From JBDHWG01 sp046328505 (GTDB lineage: Bacteria > Chloroflexota > Anaerolineae > Epilineales > JAHCIE01), in assembly GCA_046328505.1 (NCBI GenBank), contig JAXLWL010000003.1:248001-312000 (forward strand): a DNA stretch of 64,000 nucleotides, in the 5' to 3' direction. The position numbers and the translations under genes are program-made. The notes below the pieces were generated by a model, which did not search any database, was not told the origin of the DNA, and worked only from the letters and a program-made list of their open reading frames with translations. This document shows, in pieces, positions 54,491 through 63,329 of the stretch (its first letter is position 1; the number at the start of each line of letters is the position of its first letter).

Positions 54491-55225
54491 CTACTCTCTC
54501 ACCAGCCGGCCCCTATTCGTCGCCCACCAGGCAGGCAAAGTCTCCGCCGCCGGTCCCAGGATGAGCTGGCTGTAGTCGCTCAGCTCGGTCGCCTCGAGGT
54601 TGAACTCAACCACCTGCGCCCCACGCCGCAGCGCGACGATCGGCAGCGCGGCGGCCGGGTAGACGATGGACGACGTGCCGACCACGAGCATCAGGTCCGC
54701 TTCCTCCGCCGCCCGCCACGCCGCCTCGATGACATCGCCCGGCAGCGTCTCCCCAAACCAGACGACATCCGGCCTGAGCAGCGCCCCGCACGCGCAGCGC
54801 GGCGGAAGCTCGGCCAGTGGGACATCGTGGTTCTGCACGCGCCGGCCTTCGCGGGTACAGCGCAGGCTCCACAGGCTGCCGTGGAGGCGCAACACATGCC
54901 GGCTGCCGGCGCGCTCGTGCAGCCCGTCCACGTTCTGTGTCACCAGCGTAAAGCTCGGCAGGGCGCGCTCCATCTCGGCGAGTGTGCGGTGGGCGGCGTT
55001 CGGCGCGCACGCGGCGACGGTCTGCCGCCGCCAGTCGTACCACTCCCACACCAGCCGCGGGTCGCGCGCGAAGGCCTGCGGCGTCGCCAGGTCCTCGGCG
55101 CGGTAGGTGCGCCACAGGCCGCCCGCGCCGCGAAACGTCGGCACCCCCGACTCGGCGCTCACCCCCGCGCCGGTCAACACAACGACCGACGACAGAGGAT
55201 CACCCTGCCTTGTGTTACTCGTCAC
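54491..55225 (-). CDS. Sirtuin, class III-type NAD-dependent deacylase
   Basis: 244 residues. NAD-binding GAGVSAESGVPTFRG (19-33), TQNVDGLH (97-103) and catalytic His115 in RLHGSLW are present. Tyr63 and Arg66 in WEWYDWRR match the Tyr-x-x-Arg pair that recognises succinyl/malonyl groups in SIRT5-like sirtuins, so desuccinylase/demalonylase activity is likely. The zinc site is unusual: Cys123 is followed by TREGRR rather than CxxC, and the second half is CAC (144-146). It is separated from the beta-helix gene by about 190 bases and probably has its own transcript. Confidence 0.88.
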   Translation of the reverse strand: MTSNTRQGDPLSSVVVLTGAGVSAESGVPTFRGAGGLWRTYRAEDLATPQAFARDPRLVWEWYDWRRQTVAACAPNAAHRTLAEMERALPSFTLVTQNVDGLHERAGSRHVLRLHGSLWSLRCTREGRRVQNHDVPLAELPPRCACGALLRPDVVWFGETLPGDVIEAAWRAAEEADLMLVVGTSSIVYPAAALPIVALRRGAQVVEFNLEATELSDYSQLILGPAAETLPAWWATNRGRLVRE

Positions 55226-55318
55226 AGGTTTCCCCCTGACTCACATTGTTCATCATTAGCCTCCCTCGTGGGCAAACTTCTGTTAATTGTACTTCAGGCG
55301 CGCGAAACACGGCGTGTA

Positions 55319-55327
55319 TGCTATAAT
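55319..55327 (+). promoter_or_regulatory. Extended -10 for the HExxH protein gene
   Basis: TGCTATAAT, 75 bases before the ATG at 55402; no convincing -35. Same element as before rsfS and dnaE. Confidence 0.5.
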
Positions 55328-55401
55328 CTGAGTCATGCGAGGGCAATTGGGAGGGTACACGGCCGAAATAGGGGCCGGTCGGCGGGGCGCCAGGGGAGCG
55401 C

Positions 55402-56178
55402 ATGACTGATCTCTGGACGGCCTTGCTCGTGCTGGGCGTTCTGCTATTCCTCGTCTTTGCTGTGAAGCAATGGGTGATGCGGCGGCTGCAAGGGCTGGGG
55501 CTGCTCGCCCTCGGAACGCCAGAGCGCGCCATCTGGCTGCGCTTCCTCATCCTCGCCCCCGGCATCTTCCTACACGAGTTCAGCCACTGGCTGACGGCGA
55601 AGCTCCTCGGCGTCGCGACCGGCAAGTTCTCCCTTGGCCCCTCCGAATTCAAGCGCCGCGGCAACCGCGTCCAGGTAACGATGGGCTACGTGATGGTCGG
55701 CCGCTCGGACCCTTTCCGCGCGAGCCTCATCGGCGCCGCGCCGTTCTTCTTCGGCACCATCGCCATCCTTCTGCTGGCTAACTTTGGCTTCCACCAGAGC
55801 CTCGGCGCGTGGGTTCCCCCAACCGTTCGCCTGACACAGATCTTCACCGGCCTGCCGACGCTGTTCGCCGTCGCCGACGTCTGGCTGTGGGTCTACCTGG
55901 TTTTCAGCGTCAGCAACAGCATGATGCCGAGCGAGTCCGACCGTCGGGGCTGGCTCGAAGTGGCCATCTACATCGGCATCCTCGCCGCCATCGTTATCCT
56001 GCTGGTGGGCATCCCACGCATCCCCGACGAGGCAGTGGTGTGGGCACAGCGCGGCCTCGACTACCTGACCTTCGCCTTCGCCCTGACCCTCATCGTCGAC
56101 GTTCTCATGGGCATCGTCATCTGGCTGCTCCTGCTCATCATCGGCTTCTTCACCCACCGCCGCATCGATTTCGGATAA
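55402..56178 (+). CDS. M50-like HExxH membrane protein
   Basis: 258 residues. HEFSH (58-62) is a zinc-binding HExxH motif at the end of the second hydrophobic segment, as in site-2 protease (M50) relatives. A second membrane block lies at about 115-190 and another at 205-250. A GPSEF-type extramembrane stretch follows the motif. Whether a second metal ligand (NPDG-like) exists is not evident, so protease activity is uncertain. Start supported by AGGGGAGC. Membrane-embedded. Confidence 0.6.
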   Translation: MTDLWTALLVLGVLLFLVFAVKQWVMRRLQGLGLLALGTPERAIWLRFLILAPGIFLHEFSHWLTAKLLGVATGKFSLGPSEFKRRGNRVQVTMGYVMVGRSDPFRASLIGAAPFFFGTIAILLLANFGFHQSLGAWVPPTVRLTQIFTGLPTLFAVADVWLWVYLVFSVSNSMMPSESDRRGWLEVAIYIGILAAIVILLVGIPRIPDEAVVWAQRGLDYLTFAFALTLIVDVLMGIVIWLLLLIIGFFTHRRIDFG

Positions 56179-56193
56179 CGCCAGAATCAACCC

Positions 56194-56222
56194 TTGACGT
56201 AGAGTAGCGGGTGTGATATAGT
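56194..56222 (+). promoter_or_regulatory. Promoter for the PPOX-family gene
   Basis: TTGACG (56194-56199), exactly 17 bases, TATAGT (56217-56222), about 47 bases before the ATG at 56269. Confidence 0.7.
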
Positions 56223-56268
56223 GTGTGTAGGCTAGTCATCACATGACGCACGAAACGCAAAGGAGTCC

Positions 56269-56766
56269 ATGATGACGACGAAACAGGGTGATCTCTCGCT
56301 GTTGAACGATCCGGTGGCGCAGCAGCTTCTCCAGTCCACGAACCCAGCGCGCCTCGCCTACGTCTGGAAGGACGGCACGCCGCGCGTCGTCCCGATCTGG
56401 TTCTACTGGAATGGCAAAGAGGTGGTCCTCGGAGGCCCGGCGGCCGCTCCCAAGGTTGAAGCATTGCAGCAGAACCCTCATGTTGCCCTGACCATCGACG
56501 ACGCCTCGACGTGGCCTTATAAGGAGCTAGTCATCCGAGGCACAGCGAGCGTCGAGATCGTTGACGGTGTCCCGGCAGAGTACGCCGCAGCGGCCGAGCG
56601 GTACTTCGGTCCAGAGCAGGGCAAGGCCTGGGCTGGCCAGGTAGGGCAAATGTCGCCCCAAGCCTACCGGATCAAGATCACGCCTACCTGGGTGGGCATC
56701 ATCGACTTCGAGACGCGCTTCCCAAGCGCGATTCAGAAGGCGATCGAAGCAGCCCAGCAGGGCTAG
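56269..56766 (+). CDS. Pyridoxamine 5'-phosphate oxidase-like (FMN/F420-binding split barrel) protein
   Basis: 165 residues. The split-barrel pattern is visible: PARLAYVWKDGTPRVVPIWF, then GPAAAPKVEALQQNPHVALTIDD and the RGTASVEIVDG strand. Members bind FMN or F420 and reduce a variety of substrates, some are F420-dependent; residues do not decide which. ATG at 56269 or 56272 are both possible (AAAGGAG upstream). It has its own promoter. Confidence 0.85.
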   Translation: MMTTKQGDLSLLNDPVAQQLLQSTNPARLAYVWKDGTPRVVPIWFYWNGKEVVLGGPAAAPKVEALQQNPHVALTIDDASTWPYKELVIRGTASVEIVDGVPAEYAAAAERYFGPEQGKAWAGQVGQMSPQAYRIKITPTWVGIIDFETRFPSAIQKAIEAAQQG

Positions 56767-56895
56767 CGTTACGAGCCGCTTGAGGAACAAGTCGCCCTGG
56801 GCGTAACAGCCCAGGGCATTCTTGTGGCGCTCAGATGCCGGGACACCCTCGATCGGGTCACACCAAACGCGGCTAGAAAGGCTGCAAAGCAGCGT

Positions 56896-57160
56896 CATTG
56901 CGAGGAGGGCGGCTTCCGGGGGTGTGGGGGGCGAAGCTCCCCGCGGACGAAGCAATCTCACCACGCGCAAGGGCATCTCTACTTCGAGTAGACTGCCGGT
57001 CGCAAGGGCGGGAGATTGCTTCGCTGAGATGAAAATAGCACGGCTGTCGCCCTGAGCGCAGCGAAGGTCCCCCAACGGCACCGGGATGCTTCGCTCCGCT
57101 CAGCATGACATTTTCATAGTTACGGGTGACCCGAGGATCATATGGACTTCGCTCGCAATG
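56896..57160 (+). repeat. Type A repeat interrupted by a type B repeat
   Basis: The type A element begins CATTGCGAGGAGGG (56896) and reaches GGAGATTGCTTCGCT at 57025. A type B unit then occupies 57026-57150, and the remaining type A end CGCTCGCAATG follows at 57149-57160. Seven bases CTTCGCT stand on both sides of the B unit, as a target duplication would. Intact A copies read the same site without interruption (for example near 24830). The rest of the gap 56767-57185 contains no gene. Confidence 0.7.
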
Positions 57161-57185
57161 ACAGCCTTTCTATACCCGCTTGGTA

Positions 57186-60100
57186 TCAGTCGCCGCGAGC
57201 CAGCAGCGGCAGATAGATGCGATTCGAGGCGAGCGCCGGGCTGATGAGGTTACCGCCCACCTCCTGCCCGTTCATCGTCTCGCGCACGTCCAGTACAGGA
57301 GCAGCGCTCCCCGCCGCGCCCGTGACGCTAAACGTCAGACCGCGTGACTCGTCGCCCTGTAGCGGGATCCGGTCGATCACCGCCTGAACAGTCCCCGATC
57401 CGCCGCCCTGCCCCGGCTGGACGTCAAGCTGGATCGAGCTTGTGCCGGGCACGACCTGGCCGCCGCTCACCGTTCCCCCATTCGCCTGCCAGCCCGCGAA
57501 GAGGGTCGGCGGTAGACTGACAACTGTCGTGCTGCCGTTGGGAACACTGCCCGACGACACCGAGATCGTGCCGTTGTTGGGGTCGCGGTTGGGGTTGGAG
57601 ACATCAATGGTCGTCGTGGACGAGCCGCCGCCGATGATCTGCACGTTCTTCTGACAGACTTGACGGTCAAATGGCACCCAGCCGTCGTTGATGATGGGCG
57701 ACGTGGGCGCTTCGATGCGCGCCAGGAAGCAGTAGTGCCCCTGCAGCAGCGGCGTCCAGGGGAGCGATACCACGGCGTCCTGCCCTGGCGCCAGGCTGGG
57801 TATCGACACCTCGCCGATTTCGGGCGCCCAATCGTCAGGCCAGCGTGGCGCCGCCGACGCTGCTGTGTTGTACAGATGCACCGTGATGTTGTCCACCTCC
57901 ACATCCCCGCTGTTGTGCACCCGCACATACACGTAGTTCGTCTGGCCGGCGATGGGGTTCTGCTGGAACGGGAGGCCGTCGGGCTGGTTGCGCACCCAGA
58001 TATCCGGGCTTTCCCACCACGCTTGCCCGCCGAGGTTGGACGGGATGAAGCCCACGTCCCCCTCATAGTCGCGGCAGAGAAGCTGCGGGTGGCCGGTCTG
58101 CCCGGGCAGCACCGTCACCATAGGAATCGGGAACGTCAGCGCCGACGATTGGCCGTTGGAGTTCGTGTACGTGGCCGTCGCCGAGGAGTTCGTCGGCCAC
58201 ATGCCGGGCGTCTGGGTCATGGTGACGTGGTAGCCCCAGCGCAGCGTCTCGAGGCCCAGGCGCGGGATGCGCCAGGTGAGCGTGCGGCCGTCGAGGCTGA
58301 TGTCAGGCGCCGGGAGGCCGAAGAAGGAATTCGGAACCAGGGTGACGTTCGGCGACAGCCGATCGATGACGACAATATTGGTTGCGGCCGCGCCGCCAAT
58401 AGCGCCGGCGATTTGCTGGTAGATCGCATCGAGCTGGCTGCTATCCGGGGCGAAGTAGTAGTCCGACGGCGACGAGGCCAGGTCGCGCATCAAGTTGGGG
58501 TCAACGTCGCTGCCGAGGCCGATGGTGAAGATGCGTGTCCCGGCGGCCTTTGCCGCCGCAGCGGCAGCGCGCGGGTCGCCCCCGGCCGTGGGCTGGCCGT
58601 CGGACATGAGGATAAGCGCGCGCTGATTGGCCGGCCGGTGGCGCGGGCCGGCGAGCTCGCCCTGGGCCAGGCTGATCGCGTCGGCGATGTTGGTCGCGCC
58701 GTCGGCGACGAGCGCGTCAATGGCGGCGCGGACAGGGCCGGCGGCCTGCGTCAAGACCTGATCGAGGCTGGCTGTGTCGGAGAAGGAGGCCAGGCCCACC
58801 TGGCCCGTGGACAGGTCCATGCGGTCGATGAAACCCTTCGCCGCGGCCTCGGCGTCTGTGATCTTCTGGCCGCTCATGCTGCCTGAACGGTCTATGACGA
58901 GCATCACGTCGGCGGGTGGGTGGCTGTCGCCGCACGTCGAGCCCAGGCCGGCGAGGCTCAGCGTGACCGCTACGTCCCCGCCCGGCTGCACAACCGATGG
59001 GCTGGCCGTCTTATCGTCCCCCACGCCACACGGCGGCGAGGGCGCGCACACGCTGAAGTGGATATCGTCGAGCTGGACGAACGCGGACCAGTCGGTCGTC
59101 ACCTTCTGGAACTCGAACACCAGAACCACCGTCCTCCCCCGCACGAGGTTCAAATCCGACGGCGAAAGATTGTAGCCGGACGGATCCTGATGGCAGTCCG
59201 GCGAAATGAGCGGGTTGAACTGCCATAGGCGGACCAGCTCCGTTGTCAGCGTCGCGTCGTACAAGGAGACACGGAAGTAATCAAGGCCCGAGGGGGGTGG
59301 CGCGTGGCCCGCGGCCGCAGCGCCGTAGCCTTCTTCCCCGAGCCAGAAGCTGGCATCCGTGGCGTCGCTCGGAATGTCCATGAACTGATACAGAAGCTGG
59401 TGGCTCGGGAGGCCCGGCGGCCCGTCGAAGTAAGCCGAGTAGAAGCCGTTGTAGGCGCGGTCGCTGCTGACAATCTCCTGGCCTGTCGTGTTCAGCTCGC
59501 CCCAGCTCTGGTTGAACTTCTCGAAGCCCGGATTGCGGACATAGTTCGTGCCGGCGCACGAAGGCGTCACCTGCGGGCGTGGCGGCAAGCAGACAAAGGT
59601 GGCGGTGGGCGTCGGGGTCAGCGTGGCCGTGGGTGTCCGCGTCGGCGTCGACGTGGGCGTGCGTGTCGGCGTCGACGTGGGAGTGGGCGTGCGTGTCGGC
59701 GTCGACGTGGGCGTGCGTGTCGGGGTCGCGCTTAGGACAGGCGTGACCGTGCCGCAGGCAGGATTAACCTCAACTGTCACGGTCTGCACAGCCTGAGGGC
59801 AGTCGGTAGTCGTACCATCATAGACGGTAACCAGGACGGTGTAGTCGCCCGGCGAGAGATTGCCGGGTATCGATAGTGGAATAACCTGTCCACTTGGCTT
59901 CGGTAAGAAGTAGGTGCTTTGAGCGCTAGCAACGCCGACATCACCGCTCAACAAGACGGCCTTCACAGTCACCTGTTGGGACGGCAGCGTCGTGACTGCG
60001 CGCACGAACACACCAATTTGGCTGCCCGGCGGGTAGCACGCGCGGTCCGTGCTAAGAGTGTCGATACTCGCGGTCTGCATGCACGCGGGCATCGGCGTCG

Positions 60101-60752
60101 GCGTCGGCGCCGTGATGGTAACGTTGAGCACGTCCTCGCATGTGCTGCTTCCGCCCGTTGTTGTGGTGGTGAGCATGCTGTCGAGGGGCGTACTAGACGC
60201 TGCTCCCACGGCCACAAATGTGACAACGATGGTCGTGTTGTTCGGCGAGACAGGAGCGGATGGCGGAACAATGTCGCCGGAGGCTTGGAAGGCGCCGGTC
60301 GTGTTGTTATACGTCGACTGGAAATTGCCGAGACCGGGGAAGTTGCCCTTGTCAATCTTTACCACTTGCAAATATCGCGGGTCGAACGTCGCGGAGATTG
60401 AGAAAGACTGGACCGGTGTCGAACTCGGGTTGATGGAGTATGTGTCGGTGAAACCGCTACCGAGGGGTATACTGTAGCTGTGGGGCGAGCCAGGGCAGGG
60501 AGAAGTGTTGCCAGGCCTTGCGTTTGCAGCCGCCTCAACGTTCGCCTGCGTGAACACCTCTCCCCATATAGGAGGTCCGTCTGGCCCTTGTACAGGAGGC
60601 GCAGCTTGCGCCGGCAGGGTTAGCTGCCAGGCCAGCACGCCGGCGAGACCCAGCAGGACGATGACAGCGAACGCCCGGACCAGCCGCAGATCGATCTGCA
60701 ACACGAACGTGTTGTCGGCGTCGAAGGCCAGCCGAATCAGAGATCGAGGCAC
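57186..60752 (-). CDS. Large secreted protein with cohesin-like and VWA domains
   Basis: 1188 residues from GTG 60752, which has GGGGAGGT five bases upstream; an ATG 19 codons earlier has no such site. A hydrophobic signal/anchor lies at about 22-45. Next is a cohesin-like beta domain (about 75-195), a second beta domain, a Thr/Pro/Arg linker (about 337-387, TPTRTPTSTP), a jelly-roll-like domain (to about 560) and a VWA domain with the MIDAS motif DRSGSMS (about 618). Two further beta-rich domains end the protein. No cell-wall sorting signal is seen. Likely surface adhesion. Confidence 0.8.
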   Translation of the reverse strand: MPRSLIRLAFDADNTFVLQIDLRLVRAFAVIVLLGLAGVLAWQLTLPAQAAPPVQGPDGPPIWGEVFTQANVEAAANARPGNTSPCPGSPHSYSIPLGSGFTDTYSINPSSTPVQSFSISATFDPRYLQVVKIDKGNFPGLGNFQSTYNNTTGAFQASGDIVPPSAPVSPNNTTIVVTFVAVGAASSTPLDSMLTTTTTGGSSTCEDVLNVTITAPTPTPMPACMQTASIDTLSTDRACYPPGSQIGVFVRAVTTLPSQQVTVKAVLLSGDVGVASAQSTYFLPKPSGQVIPLSIPGNLSPGDYTVLVTVYDGTTTDCPQAVQTVTVEVNPACGTVTPVLSATPTRTPTSTPTRTPTPTSTPTRTPTSTPTRTPTATLTPTPTATFVCLPPRPQVTPSCAGTNYVRNPGFEKFNQSWGELNTTGQEIVSSDRAYNGFYSAYFDGPPGLPSHQLLYQFMDIPSDATDASFWLGEEGYGAAAAGHAPPPSGLDYFRVSLYDATLTTELVRLWQFNPLISPDCHQDPSGYNLSPSDLNLVRGRTVVLVFEFQKVTTDWSAFVQLDDIHFSVCAPSPPCGVGDDKTASPSVVQPGGDVAVTLSLAGLGSTCGDSHPPADVMLVIDRSGSMSGQKITDAEAAAKGFIDRMDLSTGQVGLASFSDTASLDQVLTQAAGPVRAAIDALVADGATNIADAISLAQGELAGPRHRPANQRALILMSDGQPTAGGDPRAAAAAAKAAGTRIFTIGLGSDVDPNLMRDLASSPSDYYFAPDSSQLDAIYQQIAGAIGGAAATNIVVIDRLSPNVTLVPNSFFGLPAPDISLDGRTLTWRIPRLGLETLRWGYHVTMTQTPGMWPTNSSATATYTNSNGQSSALTFPIPMVTVLPGQTGHPQLLCRDYEGDVGFIPSNLGGQAWWESPDIWVRNQPDGLPFQQNPIAGQTNYVYVRVHNSGDVEVDNITVHLYNTAASAAPRWPDDWAPEIGEVSIPSLAPGQDAVVSLPWTPLLQGHYCFLARIEAPTSPIINDGWVPFDRQVCQKNVQIIGGGSSTTTIDVSNPNRDPNNGTISVSSGSVPNGSTTVVSLPPTLFAGWQANGGTVSGGQVVPGTSSIQLDVQPGQGGGSGTVQAVIDRIPLQGDESRGLTFSVTGAAGSAAPVLDVRETMNGQEVGGNLISPALASNRIYLPLLARGD
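59590..59740 (-). repeat. Tandem repeat coding the Thr/Pro/Arg linker
   Basis: Short units such as GGCGTCGACGTGGGCGTGCG recur in this part of the VWA protein gene, encoding TPTRTPTSTP-type repeats. Not a CRISPR array: unit size is small and no unique spacers exist. Confidence 0.7.
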
Positions 60753-61031
60753 GTCGCACCTCCCCCCAAGTATGGCGCCACGCGGCAAGCCCCCTATACC
60801 TATGCTCAAAGGGGGAAGCCGTCCACAGAACGATTGAGTTGGTCGAACGGTTACCGGGCAGAGAGACTGCTTGGCCGGAGTGGATGTGGGATGTGCCGTC
60901 GCTCTGGCATCGCAAGCGGGTCAAATATTGAAAACGGCTGTTGGCTGGGAATTGAAGTTCAGTGCAGGCCCGGCCATGCTTCTTCATAGGGCCGAGCGCC
61001 TGCCTGCGGCGCAAGGGGACACTTGCACCAC
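60753..61031 (-). other. Long mRNA leader of the VWA protein gene
   Basis: About 270 bases separate the promoter at 61032 and the GTG start. Segments can fold, for example GGCCC with GGGCC around 60980, and a CCCCC/GGGGG pair lies near 60788-60815. Known riboswitch consensus elements (c-di-GMP, TPP, cobalamin, SAM) were not recognised. No reading frame with a ribosome-binding site is evident inside it. Confidence 0.45.
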
Positions 61032-61060
61032 ATAGTATCATGAAGGAGCAAGCGTGTCAA
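61032..61060 (-). promoter_or_regulatory. Promoter of the VWA protein gene
   Basis: On the minus strand, TTGACA (61060-61055), exactly 17 bases, TACTAT (61037-61032). Perfect -35 and spacing. Confidence 0.65.
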
Positions 61061-61108
61061 GACCGTCTTTGGACCGAATTTTGACTGCACTTGGACGGAG
61101 CGTTAGGT

Positions 61109-63325
61109 CTACCGGGTCTTGAGGTTTAGCGTCTTGATGGCGAAGCTTAGCTCACGCGTGTCGCCGACGCCGTAGTCGCTGGGGTGGAAGTTGCCCGCGT
61201 CGAGGGACAGGGTGACGGTCTGACCGCCGGGAACGAGCGTCAGCGGCACGTCCGTCGGCTCATCGACGCGAATCGGGACTTTCGTCGTCGTGCCGTTCGC
61301 TTCGACGGTCAGCACGCCTTCCTGGCCGACACCGCCCTCTGCTTCAGGGTCGTGGATGGACGACGGCGTAATCTGGAGCGTGGCCTGCTGCGCCGTGGGC
61401 GAGAGGATATACAGCGTCGCAGGCGACGTCGTCCAGCGCCACTTGTCCTCCCGCTCCTGCCAGCCGCTGCGCATCTCCATGTAGAGCTTAAGGATGGCCG
61501 GATCCGCCGTCGCGGGCAGGGCGTAGACCGTGGTCAGGTCGTCGTCGACGATGGGCGCCTGGTTGGGGAAGGCGTTGCGGACGAAATCCTCGGCGATCTT
61601 GTCGCCCCGCGAGCCCGGCTTGAACTCGGCGTAGTTCTTGTCCGGCTTGTGGCGCACGACGTAGCGGTAGCCCTGCTCGGCCAGCTCGTAGGCCGCGTTC
61701 GTATACGAGCTGACCTTTTGCCCGTTGACCAGGGCGTCCGGCGGCGTCGGGTCAGTCTGGAACAGGCCGGGGAACAGCGGGTGGCGCGGCGGCGTAAAGG
61801 ACAGGAAGCCCGTCGCGATGCCCTTGTGGTGCGTCATCTGGTACATCTGGTAGAACGACGAGTAGCCGGCGGCGGAGGCGTCGGAGCGCGGCTTCTGCGG
61901 TAGATCGAACACCCCATACATCGCCGGATCGCTGGCGATCTGCTTGTAGAAATCGGGCACCGGCCGCATAACTTCCGTCGGCCACGGCCGCGGCCAGACC
62001 TCGATCAGCACCAGGGCAATGGCCGCCGCCGGCAGGACGCGCCGCCAGGACGGGAAGCGCGTCACGAGCCACTGCAGGCCGAACGCGGCCAGGATTGCGA
62101 ACCCTACGAAGGCCATCATCATGAAGCGCCCCGGCGTGCGCATGAACGCCATGCCGGGCAGGTCGCTCACGACGGCGTAGGGCAGGATGATGGGCAGCTT
62201 GTAGAGCGTGAACTCCTTCTGCCCTAGCACCTTGAGCACCGGACCAAGTGCCAGCACGAAAAAGAACAGGGTAAACAGCAGCCACACGATGGCCCGCCGC
62301 CCGCCGCGCACGACGCCGATCACGGCCAGGATAAGCCCGGTATAGACCAGGCTGACCGCCGTCTCGACCGTCGGCGTGATGCCGAAGCGCTCCAGGAAGG
62401 CGAGCACCGCCGGGCCGAAGAGAATGCTGTACTGGCTCGGCAGGAAGAACTCGGCCAGGTCGGGGTGGTGCTCGTAGGACTGCAGCCCATTGTCGACGTG
62501 GAGCGCCGGATCAGCCGAGGCGCGGGCGATGCCGACCAGGAACGGCCCCACCAGCACGAGCACGCTGACGCCCAGCACAAGCGTGCGCTGCCAGAGGAAG
62601 CGCCGGTCGCCGGTCGGATTGGTCAGCCAGAAGACGACGAGGAAGAACGCGACGGCGAACACCGCCTGGACGAAGTGCCAGCCGCCGTGGAGAATGGTCA
62701 GCGCAAGGATAGCCGCGGTCGCCGTCCCCCACCATATGGAACGCCGCGGGTCGAACGCGCGTAGCATCGCCCATACGGTCAGCGGCAACAGGCCCAGGAA
62801 CGTCTTGTCCATGTGCTGCAGCAGGCCGCCGAGCGCCATAGGCACGGTCATGTAGACGACGCCGGCGAACAGCGCCACCCACCGCCTCAACCCCAGCTCT
62901 CGCGCCAAAAGGTACATGCAAAAGCCGGTTAGCGTTAGCCCAACCATCAGCGTCGCGTTGTACGTCGCCTCGACGCCGAGCGGCCAGAAGGGCAGCGCGA
63001 ACAGCCCCATGAGCGGCCCGGGGCTTTGCGTCAGCAGCGACGTGCCGAGCGGCCAGTAGAGCGTCGGCGCGCCGAGCAGCGGCTGGCGGAAGAGTAGCGC
63101 CTGCTGCGTATGCCAGAGGATCCAGATGTTGAGGCGGGCATCGTTGCCGCCGTCACTGGAGATGGCGCGGGTGAAATCGCGGATGACCGGCCACGACAAC
63201 AGGATGCTCAGGACGGCGTACACGGCCAGGGCAAAGCCATAACCATGCCAGAAGCGCCGCAGGAGCCACGGGATGCGCTGCCGCCCGGCTGGTGTCGTTG
63301 CCTGATAGAACGTCGCGTCTGTCAC
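61109..63325 (-). CDS. Large membrane protein, likely GT-C-type glycosyltransferase
   Basis: 738 residues from GTG 63325, chosen because it falls directly after the upstream gene's stop (63330-63332); in-frame upstream ATGs would overlap it more and no good ribosome-binding site decides. About twelve membrane segments fill residues 15-450, with a first loop DFTRAISSDGGNDARLNIW that has the acidic residues expected in a GT-C enzyme. The last 280 residues are an extracytoplasmic beta-rich domain. Role and acceptor are unknown; location beside an O-antigen ligase-like gene suggests polysaccharide assembly. Confidence 0.7.
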   Translation of the reverse strand: MTDATFYQATTPAGRQRIPWLLRRFWHGYGFALAVYAVLSILLSWPVIRDFTRAISSDGGNDARLNIWILWHTQQALLFRQPLLGAPTLYWPLGTSLLTQSPGPLMGLFALPFWPLGVEATYNATLMVGLTLTGFCMYLLARELGLRRWVALFAGVVYMTVPMALGGLLQHMDKTFLGLLPLTVWAMLRAFDPRRSIWWGTATAAILALTILHGGWHFVQAVFAVAFFLVVFWLTNPTGDRRFLWQRTLVLGVSVLVLVGPFLVGIARASADPALHVDNGLQSYEHHPDLAEFFLPSQYSILFGPAVLAFLERFGITPTVETAVSLVYTGLILAVIGVVRGGRRAIVWLLFTLFFFVLALGPVLKVLGQKEFTLYKLPIILPYAVVSDLPGMAFMRTPGRFMMMAFVGFAILAAFGLQWLVTRFPSWRRVLPAAAIALVLIEVWPRPWPTEVMRPVPDFYKQIASDPAMYGVFDLPQKPRSDASAAGYSSFYQMYQMTHHKGIATGFLSFTPPRHPLFPGLFQTDPTPPDALVNGQKVSSYTNAAYELAEQGYRYVVRHKPDKNYAEFKPGSRGDKIAEDFVRNAFPNQAPIVDDDLTTVYALPATADPAILKLYMEMRSGWQEREDKWRWTTSPATLYILSPTAQQATLQITPSSIHDPEAEGGVGQEGVLTVEANGTTTKVPIRVDEPTDVPLTLVPGGQTVTLSLDAGNFHPSDYGVGDTRELSFAIKTLNLKTR

Positions 63326-63329
63326 AATA

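Noticed and set aside
59590..59740. Short periodic repeats looking like a CRISPR array
   Set aside because: Units are below 25 bases, lack unique spacers and encode a regular Thr/Pro linker in frame.
60753..61031. Riboswitch in the VWA gene leader
   Set aside because: No recognisable core of known classes; left as an unassigned leader.
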